Origin: Calditrichia bacterium
GTDB taxonomy: Bacteria; Calditrichota; Calditrichia; RBG-13-44-9; J075
NCBI GenBank assembly: GCA_020635015.1
Contig: JACKAP010000033.1
Span: forward strand, 1 to 12,863
Direction of reading: 5' to 3'
DNA length: 12,863 nt
This document shows, one piece after another, positions 1-6,110 of this stretch. Position 1 is the first letter of the stretch; each line of letters starts with the position of its first letter. Below the pieces are notes generated by a model. The model saw only the letters and a list, made by a program, of their open reading frames with translations, searched no databases and was not told where the DNA came from. The translations under genes and the position numbers were made by a program.

Positions 1-1
1 G

Positions 2-1099
2 GTGGGGCCTAAGGAGACGAAAGCCTTCAGCACGTCCCCCGCAGATCCCAACGCCCCGGTCGTCTTATTATTGGCGAATAAAACCTCGGGCAAAGTTCCT
101 TTAACGGTCGGATTTTCCGGCAGCAACAGTTTTGATCCGAATGGATCACCGCTCACTTATCTATGGGATTTCGGTGATGGTGCAACCGCACAAGTGAACG
201 ATACCGTGCACGTCTTTACGGAGGTTGGAACCTACACCGTATCCTTGACGGTTACGAACAATCTCAATCTTTCGGCAACCGACAGCATTTTGATCACGGT
301 GCTTGGAAACGGAACCCCCTATTTAGGAACGCCATTCACCGTTCCCGGGCTTGTCCAGGCGGAGTTTTACGATTTGGGAGGTGAGGGCATTGCTTATCAC
401 GACAATGATGCGATCAATTGGGGGGTGCCATTCCGAAGTTCGGAAGGCGTTGACCTCGAAGCATCTAATGATCCTGGCGGAGGTTATAATATCGGCTGGA
501 TTGAAGATGGAGAATGGGTCGAATACACCATCGATGTGCCGGCCGATGGGATGTACACCGTGGTTCCCCTGATCGCCTCCGTTCCCGGCGGCGGTAGTTT
601 GCATATCGAATTTAATGGAATCGACCTGACGGGTAATATCAGCGTGCCGGTAACCGGCGGCTGGCAGTTCTGGGAAGAGTTGGTGATTCCGGAGGTGTTC
701 TTGAATGCCGGCCAGCAAATTATGCATGTTGGCTTTCATTTCGGACAGTTTAACTTAAATTGGATCGATATCAGATCCCCTGCTTCAGGCATCATTGAAG
801 CACAAAAAATACCCACGCATTTTGCGTTAAAACAGAACTATCCCAATCCGTTTAATCCAGGCACCCGGATCGAATTCCAACTTCCCCAATCCGGATGGGT
901 GACACTCAAGGTTTATAATCTGATCGGCCAGGAAGTAACCACTTTGGTAGATCAGGCTTTGCAACCGGGCAATTATGCCTATACCTGGGATGCCGCGGAT
1001 TTTTCCAGCGGCGTGTATTATTACCGCATAACGGTCGATTCGGACAACCATGAATATCGTGGATATGTTCAAACCCGGAAAATGATATTACTGAAATGA
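2..1099 (+). CDS. Secreted PKD-CBM6 protein with T9SS sorting domain (3' part)
   Basis: The reading frame is open at the left edge, so this is the C-terminal part of a larger protein; the GTG at 2 is not a convincing start. Residue numbers count from there. A PKD domain spans about 18-100 (WDFGDG at 55-60). A family 6 carbohydrate-binding module spans about 113-257, with typical pieces such as AYHDND, GGGYNIGW, WVEYTIDV and NLNWIDI. A Por/type IX secretion sorting domain spans about 274-365 (QNYPNPFNPG, then LKVYNLIGQEV and SSGVYYYRI). In known proteins this layout places a polysaccharide-binding or polysaccharide-degrading enzyme outside the cell or on its surface, with the sorting domain guiding passage through the type IX system. 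The catalytic domain, probably a glycoside hydrolase, would lie upstream and is not visible. The domain calls are firm; the substrate is unknown. Confidence 0.9.
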   Translation: MGPKETKAFSTSPADPNAPVVLLLANKTSGKVPLTVGFSGSNSFDPNGSPLTYLWDFGDGATAQVNDTVHVFTEVGTYTVSLTVTNNLNLSATDSILITVLGNGTPYLGTPFTVPGLVQAEFYDLGGEGIAYHDNDAINWGVPFRSSEGVDLEASNDPGGGYNIGWIEDGEWVEYTIDVPADGMYTVVPLIASVPGGGSLHIEFNGIDLTGNISVPVTGGWQFWEELVIPEVFLNAGQQIMHVGFHFGQFNLNWIDIRSPASGIIEAQKIPTHFALKQNYPNPFNPGTRIEFQLPQSGWVTLKVYNLIGQEVTTLVDQALQPGNYAYTWDAADFSSGVYYYRITVDSDNHEYRGYVQTRKMILLK

Positions 1100-1110
1100 A
1101 CGACGCTCAT

Positions 1111-1151
1111 GCGGAGGATTGCACTTTATGCAATTTTCCGCGTTTTTGTTT
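1111..1151 (+). terminator. Rho-independent terminator after the T9SS gene
   Basis: A 13-base stem (1111-1123 with 1129-1141) includes two G-U pairs and encloses the 5-base loop CTTTA. It is followed by GTTTTTGTTTT. It begins 12 bases after the stop codon of the T9SS gene. The tip of the stem and loop is the palindrome at 1119-1133, so terminator and possible operator overlap here. Confidence 0.75.
1119..1133. promoter_or_regulatory. TTGYA-N5-TRCAA palindrome, copy 1
   Basis: Reads TTGCA-CTTTA-TGCAA, flanked by A and T so that 17 bases are symmetric. It sits inside the terminator stem, so RNA pairing could explain this copy by itself. Its centre is 68 bases from copy 2. Confidence 0.45.
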
Positions 1152-1186
1152 TGAATCACGGCAAACCTATTCTAAATTAGCCTAAA

Positions 1187-1201
1187 TTGTAAAAAATACA
1201 A
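1187..1201. promoter_or_regulatory. TTGYA-N5-TRCAA palindrome, copy 2, just upstream of mazG
   Basis: Reads TTGTA-AAAAA-TACAA and is identical over all 15 bases to copy 3 at 4911-4925. It ends 20 bases before the mazG start codon. A weak promoter-like pair (TTGAAT at 1151-1156, TAAATT at 1173-1178, spacer 16) would put transcription start at or just before this copy, a position suited to repression or autoregulation. The promoter is a guess; the palindrome is plain in the sequence. Confidence 0.6.
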
Positions 1202-1221
1202 TTCGACATTAGAGGCGACGG

Positions 1222-1986
1222 ATGCATTTAAAAGAATTTGACCGCCTGGTGCAGATCATGAAACGGCTGCGCAAGGAATGTCCCTGGGATCGGGAGCAGA
1301 CCCCGGAAACCCTGCGGCAATATATCCTGGAGGAAGCTTACGAAACCATCGAGATGATCGACGGTGGGAATTGGGATGAACTCAAAAAAGAGCTGGGCGA
1401 CCTGCTCCTGCAGATCATCTTCCAGGCGGAGATAGCCGAAGAGGAGTCGCGCTTCACCCTGGCGGAGGTGATCGAACACATCAACAACAAGCTGGTGGAG
1501 CGCCACCCCCACGTTTTCGGCGACACCACCGTGCACAGCGCGGCGGAGGTGAAGGGCAACTGGGAGCAAATCAAACTCAAATCCGAGCGGCGGAAATCGA
1601 TTTTGGAGGGAGTGCCGAAAACCCTTTCCGCCCTGCTGCGCGCCCAGCGGATCCAGGATAAGGCCTCCCAGGTGGGATTCGACTGGGAAGATCCCGCCGG
1701 GGTGCTGGACAAAGTGCAGGAAGAGATTGCCGAACTGCGCGCCGGCGCCTCTCCGCAGGAAATCGAAGAAGAGATTGGCGATCTGCTGTTCTCCCTGGTC
1801 AACCTCTGCCGCTTCCAGGGGGTTAGTGCGGAGGATGCCCTGCGCAAGACGACCGAGAAGTTCATCAGCCGCTTTCAATACATTGAACAAAAGCTCGGCG
1901 AACGCCAACAGCCGCTAAAAGCCGTCCCGCTGGAGGTGATGGAGCAGCTCTGGCAGGAAGCCAAATCCCGCGCACAAAATACCTGA
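1222..1986 (+). CDS. mazG: MazG nucleoside triphosphate pyrophosphohydrolase
   Basis: A 254-residue protein with the two-domain layout of E. coli-type MazG. This family hydrolyses nucleoside triphosphates to the monophosphate and pyrophosphate, removing abnormal nucleotides in the cytoplasm; the E. coli enzyme has also been linked to (p)ppGpp levels. The N-terminal opening RLRKECPWDREQTPETL is characteristic. The first metal-binding helix pair is E38-x2-E41 followed by E57-x2-D60; the second is E168-x2-E171 followed by E184-x2-D187. Both sets are complete, so both domains look intact. The start is ATG 1222, with GAGG at 1212-1215 as ribosome site. It is the first gene of an operon with the kinase 7 bases downstream. 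Housekeeping mazG genes are not usually tied to a sensor kinase, so the partnership is notable. Confidence 0.95.
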   Translation: MHLKEFDRLVQIMKRLRKECPWDREQTPETLRQYILEEAYETIEMIDGGNWDELKKELGDLLLQIIFQAEIAEEESRFTLAEVIEHINNKLVERHPHVFGDTTVHSAAEVKGNWEQIKLKSERRKSILEGVPKTLSALLRAQRIQDKASQVGFDWEDPAGVLDKVQEEIAELRAGASPQEIEEEIGDLLFSLVNLCRFQGVSAEDALRKTTEKFISRFQYIEQKLGERQQPLKAVPLEVMEQLWQEAKSRAQNT

Positions 1987-1993
1987 AAACCCT

Positions 1994-3403
1994 ATGGTGC
2001 TGAACGCCTTTAATCTGACCTTGTTGCTGGCCTGCCTGGTAATGGCTTTTTTGGTGCTGAAATTACTGCCGCCGCTATTCCGCAAGGACCATAAGAGCTA
2101 CGACGAGTCGCTGGATGAGCGCCTGGAGCAATTTTCCACCCGGCTGATCAAACTGCTCGACAACCGGCAGCTTTGGGAGCAGGTGGTGCAATTCTGCCGC
2201 AAAATCCTCGATGTGCCGCAGATTGCCATCATCACGTTTCAGGAATACGATCCCAGCCCCTACCGGATCGATCACAGCGAGGGTATTGCAGAAGACCAGA
2301 TTGCGGAGCTACTCAACCACAGCGATCCCAATCTGGTGCGTTTGCTGGAAGAGAATCCGCAAATTGTCTACCGGCCGGATCTGCCCGCCGGCGGCGCATT
2401 GGGTGAGTTGCTGAACACCTTTCAGCTCCACCTGCTGATCCCGTTGATTCGTGAGAAGACCCTGATCGGACTGATCCTGTTCGGTGATCCCCGGCCGGAG
2501 CTAAAAATTTCCCGGCATAGCATTCATGTGCTGCGCCTGATGAGCGCCCAGATCGCCATCACCCTGGAGCATATCCGCACGCTGGAAAGCAAATTCCAAT
2601 CGGAAAAGATGGCCGGCCTGGGCATGCTGGCTTCGCAGATCGCTCACGACTTCAAATCGTTTATCGCCCTCACCCAAAATCAGAGCCGGGAGATCGGGCG
2701 AGTTGCCGAAACGGCAGTGCAGGCTGAACGGCAGCTCAATCGCCTGGACGCCCGGGGCGAGACCTCAACCGCCGCGCTGACGGAAGCTCTGAAGACCCTG
2801 CTGGAGGCTGCCAAGGTTCAAAAGCAGAAGAATGAAAAGCTGATGAAGCACGGCGCCTATATGGAAAAAATGGTGGAAGACCTGCTCAATTACGCCCGGC
2901 CCAAGGATCTGAAATTCACCGAAGTAAACGTCAATCAACTGCTCGATCTCTGTATTGACCGGGTGCATGTGCCGGAAGAAATTCAGGTGGTGCGCAATTA
3001 TGATCAGGGGCTCTCTAAGATCAACCTCGACTTTTACCAGATGCAGCGGGTGTTTATCAACTTGATCGAGAACGGCATCCGGGCGATGCGCTACGGGGAG
3101 GGACGACAGTTAAAGATCATCACCCGCTACCGCCCTCCGGCCTCGCCGGTGAGCCGCACCCAGTGGGTTTACATTGAGATTATGGACGAGGGCCTGGGCA
3201 TCCCGGATGAATACCAGGAGCGGATCTTCGATCCGTTCTTCACCACTTATAAAAAGGAAGGCGGCAACGGATTGGGCCTGGCAATTGTGAAACAAATCAT
3301 CACCCGGCATTACGGTTTTATCGATTTTGCCACCCGGGCCGGCAAGGGAACCGTGTTCAGCATCCGGCTGCCGTACAAACATCATGCAGGAAAGGACCTA
3401 TGA
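1994..3403 (+). CDS. GAF-domain sensor histidine kinase (NtrB-like)
   Basis: A 469-residue kinase. One hydrophobic segment (about 6-28) probably anchors the N-terminus in the membrane. Residues about 45-195 read as a GAF-type sensory domain (LLIPLIREKTLIGLILFG in its core). The dimerisation/phosphoacceptor helix carries H218 in SQIAHDFKSF. An unusually long charged helical stretch (about 230-290) separates it from the ATPase domain. That domain has an N box around 352-364 (VFINLIENGIRAM), G1 DEGLG (398-402), F box FDPFFTTY (412-419) and G2 GNGLGL (425-430), so it should be active. No Shine-Dalgarno sequence precedes ATG 1994, which lies 7 bases after the mazG stop, so translation is probably coupled. 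It overlaps the response regulator by 4 bases (ATGA), which makes the two a cognate pair. The signal is unknown. Confidence 0.93.
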   Translation: MVLNAFNLTLLLACLVMAFLVLKLLPPLFRKDHKSYDESLDERLEQFSTRLIKLLDNRQLWEQVVQFCRKILDVPQIAIITFQEYDPSPYRIDHSEGIAEDQIAELLNHSDPNLVRLLEENPQIVYRPDLPAGGALGELLNTFQLHLLIPLIREKTLIGLILFGDPRPELKISRHSIHVLRLMSAQIAITLEHIRTLESKFQSEKMAGLGMLASQIAHDFKSFIALTQNQSREIGRVAETAVQAERQLNRLDARGETSTAALTEALKTLLEAAKVQKQKNEKLMKHGAYMEKMVEDLLNYARPKDLKFTEVNVNQLLDLCIDRVHVPEEIQVVRNYDQGLSKINLDFYQMQRVFINLIENGIRAMRYGEGRQLKIITRYRPPASPVSRTQWVYIEIMDEGLGIPDEYQERIFDPFFTTYKKEGGNGLGLAIVKQIITRHYGFIDFATRAGKGTVFSIRLPYKHHAGKDL

Positions 3404-4746
3404 GCGACCGCAACAATAAAGTGCTGATCGTGGAAGACAATGAGCTATGGAGCGAAAGTTATAAGCAATGGATCGGCAACCATTACCAGATCAAGCTGGC
3501 CTCCAATAAAAGCGAAGCGCTGGAGACCTGCGACACCTTTTTCCCGGATCTGATCATCCTCGACCTGGGGCTTCCGGAGATCAAGGATGGCCTGGACCTG
3601 CTCGACGAGATCATCAAGAAGGGTCAGGATTCTACCGTGATCGTGGTAACCTCATTCAAAGAGCACAAGTATGCCCTGGAAGCGCAGCGCAAAGGGGCTT
3701 ATTCTTATTTTTCCAAGAGCGATGAGAGCCTGGAAGAAGAGCTGCCTTTCCTGGTCAAGCAGGCGCTGAAGATGCAGCAACTGGAACGGGAGAACAAGGA
3801 GTTGCGCTCCAAGCTGCAGCAAAAGATCCATTTCCACGATATCGTCTCGGTCAGCAAACAAATGCAGTTGGTGCTGGATACGGTGGAGCGCCTCAAGCAC
3901 AGTGTCGAGCCGGTGCTGATCACCGGGGAATCCGGCGTGGGTAAAGAGGTTATCGCCCGCCACATCTTCAAACAAAGCTCGAAGCTGAACCACAATTTTG
4001 TGGCGATCAACTGTGGGGCGCTGCCTCCCAATCTGCTGGAAAGCGAACTGTTCGGCTATGAGAAGGGTGCCTATACCGGGGCGCTGAAGATGACCAAAGG
4101 CAAGATTGAACTGGCCGACCAGGGCACCTTATTCCTGGATGAGATCGGTGATATGCCCCTGGAGTTGCAGGTCAAGCTGCTGCGCATCCTGGAAACCAAG
4201 CGCTTCTTCCGTCTGGGGGGAGAAAAGGAGATCGCGGTCGATTTCCGCCTGATCTCCGCCACCAACCAGCCATTGGTCGAGATGATCAAGGAGAACAAGT
4301 TCCGGGAGGACCTCTATTACCGCCTCAACGTCATCCCGATCCATATTCCTCCGCTGCGGGAGCGGCCGGATGACATCCCGGCGATGATCGATTATTTTTC
4401 GGAAAAATTCTGCCGGGAGAACGGCATCACCAAGCCGAAATTCACCAGCCGGCTGATCGCCTTTCTCTCCCACGTTCACTGGGAAGGGAATGCCCGGGAG
4501 TTGGAGAACACCATCAAGCGCCTGATCCTGAGCAACCAGAAAGTACTCGACATCGAGCATCTGCCCCCGGACATCCTGGAAGCCAGCAACAGCTTCCTCG
4601 ATCAGGCGCTGGCCAGCGAGCTGAATCTGGAGGAGGTTTCCCGGATGTATGTCAAGATGGTGCTGGAGCAGAAAAAAGGCAATAAAAAAGAAGCCTGCAA
4701 GGCGCTGGATGTCAACTACCGCACCTTAATGAAAAAACTCGCTTAG
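3400..4746 (+). CDS. Sigma-54-dependent response regulator (NtrC family)
   Basis: A 448-residue three-domain activator. The receiver domain (about 7-120) is complete: E12/D13, phosphoacceptor D55, T84 and K106. The AAA+ domain (about 148-390) has Walker A GESGVGKE (176-183), the sigma-54 contact loop as GAYTGA (223-228, the common Tyr variant of GAFTGA), Walker B GTLFLDEIGD (242-251) and the arginine region FREDLYYRLNVIP. The C-terminus (about 412-448) is a Fis-type helix-turn-helix ending RTLMKKLA. Such proteins bind upstream enhancers as dimers and, when phosphorylated, use ATP to open promoters held by sigma-54 RNA polymerase. The start ATG 3400 overlaps the kinase stop and has AGGAAAGG just upstream. 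Targets are not encoded here in any obvious way, but the palindromes on both sides of this operon are candidates for its binding sites. Confidence 0.95.
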   Translation: MSDRNNKVLIVEDNELWSESYKQWIGNHYQIKLASNKSEALETCDTFFPDLIILDLGLPEIKDGLDLLDEIIKKGQDSTVIVVTSFKEHKYALEAQRKGAYSYFSKSDESLEEELPFLVKQALKMQQLERENKELRSKLQQKIHFHDIVSVSKQMQLVLDTVERLKHSVEPVLITGESGVGKEVIARHIFKQSSKLNHNFVAINCGALPPNLLESELFGYEKGAYTGALKMTKGKIELADQGTLFLDEIGDMPLELQVKLLRILETKRFFRLGGEKEIAVDFRLISATNQPLVEMIKENKFREDLYYRLNVIPIHIPPLRERPDDIPAMIDYFSEKFCRENGITKPKFTSRLIAFLSHVHWEGNARELENTIKRLILSNQKVLDIEHLPPDILEASNSFLDQALASELNLEEVSRMYVKMVLEQKKGNKKEACKALDVNYRTLMKKLA

Positions 4747-4787
4747 GATCGATTAAAGAATAATTTGTCGAATATCAAACATAATTG

Positions 4788-4862
4788 CCACAGAGACACA
4801 GAGCACACAGAGACTGATTTTATTTAACTTATAACACCTCTGTGATCTCTGTGGCTCTGTGG
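4788..4862. repeat. CACAGAG inverted repeat (dispersed palindrome type)
   Basis: Two 25-base arms (4788-4812 and 4838-4862) match at 22 of 25 positions in inverted orientation around a 25-base loop. Each arm is itself three copies of CACAGAG with a period near 9. The sequence could form a long hairpin just after the sigma-54 regulator gene, but no T run follows it, so it is not a standard terminator. From memory, similar 'CCACAGAG ACACAGAG' palindromes occur as dispersed repeats in many environmental bacterial genomes; I could not search to confirm this. Confidence 0.7.
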
Positions 4863-4910
4863 TTATAGTTCACAAGTTAATTTTTACTCAATCCTAAGGC
4901 GGGGTAATGA

Positions 4911-4925
4911 TTGTAAAAAATACAA
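4911..4925. promoter_or_regulatory. TTGYA-N5-TRCAA palindrome, copy 3
   Basis: Reads TTGTA-AAAAA-TACAA, the same 15 bases as copy 2 upstream of mazG. Its centre is 31 bases from copy 4. Confidence 0.55.
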
Positions 4926-4941
4926 CCTGGCTCAACGCCGG

Positions 4942-4956
4942 TTGTATTTTTTACAA
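4942..4956. promoter_or_regulatory. TTGYA-N5-TRCAA palindrome, copy 4
   Basis: Reads TTGTA-TTTTT-TACAA, the exact reverse complement of copy 3. Its centre is 31 bases from copy 3, so both would lie on the same helix face. Confidence 0.55.
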
Positions 4957-5019
4957 TCACCATCCCGATCTGGCCGAACACCCCTTCTGCGGCAATTTCA
5001 GCCGCTCCCCCCTCCCAAC

Positions 5020-5034
5020 TTGCATTAAATACAA
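5020..5034. promoter_or_regulatory. TTGYA-N5-TRCAA palindrome, copy 5
   Basis: Reads TTGCA-TTAAA-TACAA. One half is the C form and the other the A form, so an RNA hairpin here would carry a C-A mismatch. This favours a DNA-level protein site over an RNA structure. Its centre is 31 bases from copy 6. Confidence 0.6.
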
Positions 5035-5050
5035 TCCACATCGGCTAAAA

Positions 5051-5065
5051 TTGCATTTTATACAA
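5051..5065. promoter_or_regulatory. TTGYA-N5-TRCAA palindrome, copy 6
   Basis: Reads TTGCA-TTTTA-TACAA, again a mixed C/A pair of halves, within a wider AATT...AATT symmetry. It repeats the 31-base centre spacing seen for copies 3 and 4. Confidence 0.6.
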
Positions 5066-5118
5066 TTGATTTTGTAACCGGGAGCACTTTCCGCACCTTG
5101 GAATCAGGGTCGCCAGGA

Positions 5119-5135
5119 TTGATCATCGGGATCAA
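5119..5135. repeat. TTGATC-N5-GATCAA inverted repeat
   Basis: A perfect 6-base inverted repeat with a 5-base centre (ATCGG), 17 bases in all. It has the same 5-base spacer as the TTGYA boxes but different arms. It could be another operator; a repeat this short can also arise by chance. Confidence 0.35.
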
Positions 5136-5287
5136 GTCAAAAAGTAACGCTTATGATAATTTTCGTAAGTTATTTTTAAACAAAAGCATAGATCAAATTT
5201 CACTAAAATCCCCCCCGTCGCACACCTACCCGATAGCTTTATCGTCACGTTTTTGAGCAGCAGAATTTTAAATCGACAGACCATCGA

Positions 5288-5302
5288 TTGCATTTTATGC
5301 AA
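5288..5302. promoter_or_regulatory. TTGYA-N5-TRCAA palindrome, copy 7
   Basis: Reads TTGCA-TTTTA-TGCAA, with perfect symmetry in the TTGCA form. It lies about 200 bases upstream of the start codon at 5501 and about 150 upstream of the promoter-like sequence at 5452, a usual distance for a sigma-54 enhancer. It has no partner at 31 bases. Confidence 0.6.
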
Positions 5303-5451
5303 CCTCAATCAACGAGCACGAACCGGGAATCGCACAAAATCCCACCAAAATCAAATCTAATTAACTAATTAATTACAACTTACACCAAAAAACAAAACCA
5401 AGATCATTATATACATATACTTATGATTATTTTATCCAAAATTTCAACTTT

Positions 5452-5467
5452 TGGCACAGTATGTGTA
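5452..5467 (+). promoter_or_regulatory. Possible sigma-54-type promoter
   Basis: TGGCAC (5452-5457) is a perfect -24 element. After 5 bases comes GTGTA (5463-5467), which matches the -12 consensus TTGCA poorly: the normally essential GC is GT. Transcription would start near 5479, leaving a short leader with the ribosome site AAGGAAG. The good -24 half, and the sigma-54 activator upstream, make it worth listing; the weak -12 half keeps confidence low. Confidence 0.3.
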
Positions 5468-5500
5468 GATATAAATAGCAGACCAAGAAAAGGAAGTGAC

Positions 5501-5725
5501 ATGTTCAAAGACAACAAGATACTGGATACTTCGATCGAACTGAAGCAGGCGGATGGTGAGAACGGTAGTGCTTACTACAGCCTCAGCATCGGTTCGGATC
5601 CGGAAACCCGGATGGTGATCAGCGAGGAGAATCTGGATAATTTATTGAGCGTGCTTCCTTCTTTTTTAAATACCGTAATTCAATCGCAAGTTACCGTAGA
5701 GACCAATTCAGCCAAAGGGGAGTAA
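5501..5725 (+). CDS. Small protein of unknown function, 74 residues
   Basis: I do not recognise the family. The protein is acidic, without membrane segments, signal peptide or cysteines. Its first half looks like a small beta-rich unit (SIELKQADG..AYYSLSIGSDPETRMVISEE); the second is a probable helix (NLDNLLSVLPSFLNTVIQ). I chose ATG 5501 because AAGGAAG lies at a good distance upstream (5490-5496); an in-frame ATG at 5423 has no ribosome site and would add 26 residues of unlikely composition. The next gene begins 2 bases after its stop, so the two are almost certainly cotranscribed and may act as a pair, for example with the receiver-like protein as partner. The long upstream region with five TTGYA boxes suggests tight regulation. 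Confidence 0.75.
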   Translation: MFKDNKILDTSIELKQADGENGSAYYSLSIGSDPETRMVISEENLDNLLSVLPSFLNTVIQSQVTVETNSAKGE

Positions 5726-5727
5726 CC

Positions 5728-6108
5728 ATGAAAGTATTAGTGTTTGAGACCAGCAAAGACAGAGCCAAATTGATCAGCGATTTACTCGATGATTACCGCT
5801 ATAAAATTCATATCAACTACCAGGGCAATGAAGTATTGAACGATCTGCGGGAGATCAAGCCCTCGCTGGTGATCGTAAACGCCAATGTGCGTCCCGACTC
5901 CGGCGTCAGCATCCTGGAAAAGATCAAGACCGATCCTCGCTACAGCAAGATCCCGGTGATCCTGATCTCCAATTTCACTTCTACTGAACTCCCGGCAGAA
6001 ATCAAGAAGTATACCAACGTTGATTATCTGGTTGAGCCTTTCAAGATCAAAAATTTCCGTCATATTGTCGAGCGCTGGATCAACTTCCGCAGCCTCTACG
6101 TCAATTAA
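5728..6108 (+). CDS. Stand-alone pseudo-receiver protein
   Basis: A 126-residue single-domain protein with the length and beta-alpha pattern of a response-regulator receiver (VLVFET, PSLVIVNANV, KIPVILIS, VDYLVEPF). The residues needed for phosphorylation are missing. The usual acidic pair after strand 1 is only E7-T8, the phosphoacceptor aspartate is N51, and the conserved lysine before the Pro-Phe is E103. S81 replaces the switch Thr/Ser acceptably. It therefore cannot be phosphorylated in the normal way, and probably works as a constitutive or ligand-bound docking domain. There is no output domain. GGGGAG (5716-5721) is the ribosome site, inside the end of the preceding gene. It could bind the nearby histidine kinase as a decoy, or an unrelated partner; nothing in the sequence decides this. 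Confidence 0.85.
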   Translation: MKVLVFETSKDRAKLISDLLDDYRYKIHINYQGNEVLNDLREIKPSLVIVNANVRPDSGVSILEKIKTDPRYSKIPVILISNFTSTELPAEIKKYTNVDYLVEPFKIKNFRHIVERWINFRSLYVN

Positions 6109-6110
6109 TC

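Larger units (their letters stand above)
4908..4959. repeat. 20-bp perfect inverted repeat, operator pair or bidirectional terminator
   Basis: Arms 4908-4927 and 4940-4959 are perfect reverse complements around a 12-base loop that can add a GGC/GCC pairing. Each arm contains a full TTGYA-N5-TRCAA palindrome (copies 3 and 4). The inner stem CAACC...GGTTG followed by TATTTTTT also reads as a terminator, on both strands. It lies 162 bases after the sigma-54 regulator stop, with no gene converging from the right nearby. Both functions are possible at once. Confidence 0.7.
4747..5500. other. 754-base gene-free regulatory region
   Basis: I see no credible gene here. From left to right it holds a CACAGAG inverted repeat (4788-4862), a large perfect palindrome containing two TTGYA boxes (4908-4959), a small GCGGC hairpin (4989-5005), two more boxes (5020-5065), a TTGATC-N5-GATCAA inverted repeat (5119-5135), a stretch with nothing I can name (5136-5287), a last box (5288-5302), and an A/T-rich approach to the next gene. 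It contains C runs and A/T runs unlike the coding DNA around it. A small non-coding RNA cannot be excluded. Confidence 0.6.

Noticed and set aside
1228..1908. A 226-codon open frame on the minus strand opposite mazG
   Set aside because: It lies fully inside a clear mazG gene; its protein shows no family pattern and reads as a reverse shadow of the mazG codons.
4788..4862. CRISPR-like array from the repeated CACAGAG units
   Set aside because: The units are 7 bases with 1-2 base gaps and two inverted arms; there are no spacers and no cas genes.
4908..4959. BirA-type biotin operator (TTGTAAACC...GGTTTACAA)
   Set aside because: The ends look similar, but the inner arms differ, the same box occurs singly elsewhere, and no biotin gene is present.
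5119..5135. FNR/CRP-type box (TTGAT...ATCAA)
   Set aside because: The half-sites are separated by 7 bases instead of the 4 needed for FNR.
4747..5500. Replication origin in the repeat-rich spacer
   Set aside because: I found no TTATCCACA-type DnaA boxes, and neighbouring genes are not the usual origin set; holA is far away and is not an origin marker.
5423..5500. Longer start (ATG 5423) for the 74-residue protein
   Set aside because: It has no ribosome site; AAGGAAG lies correctly before ATG 5501, and the possible promoter elements fall inside the extra part.
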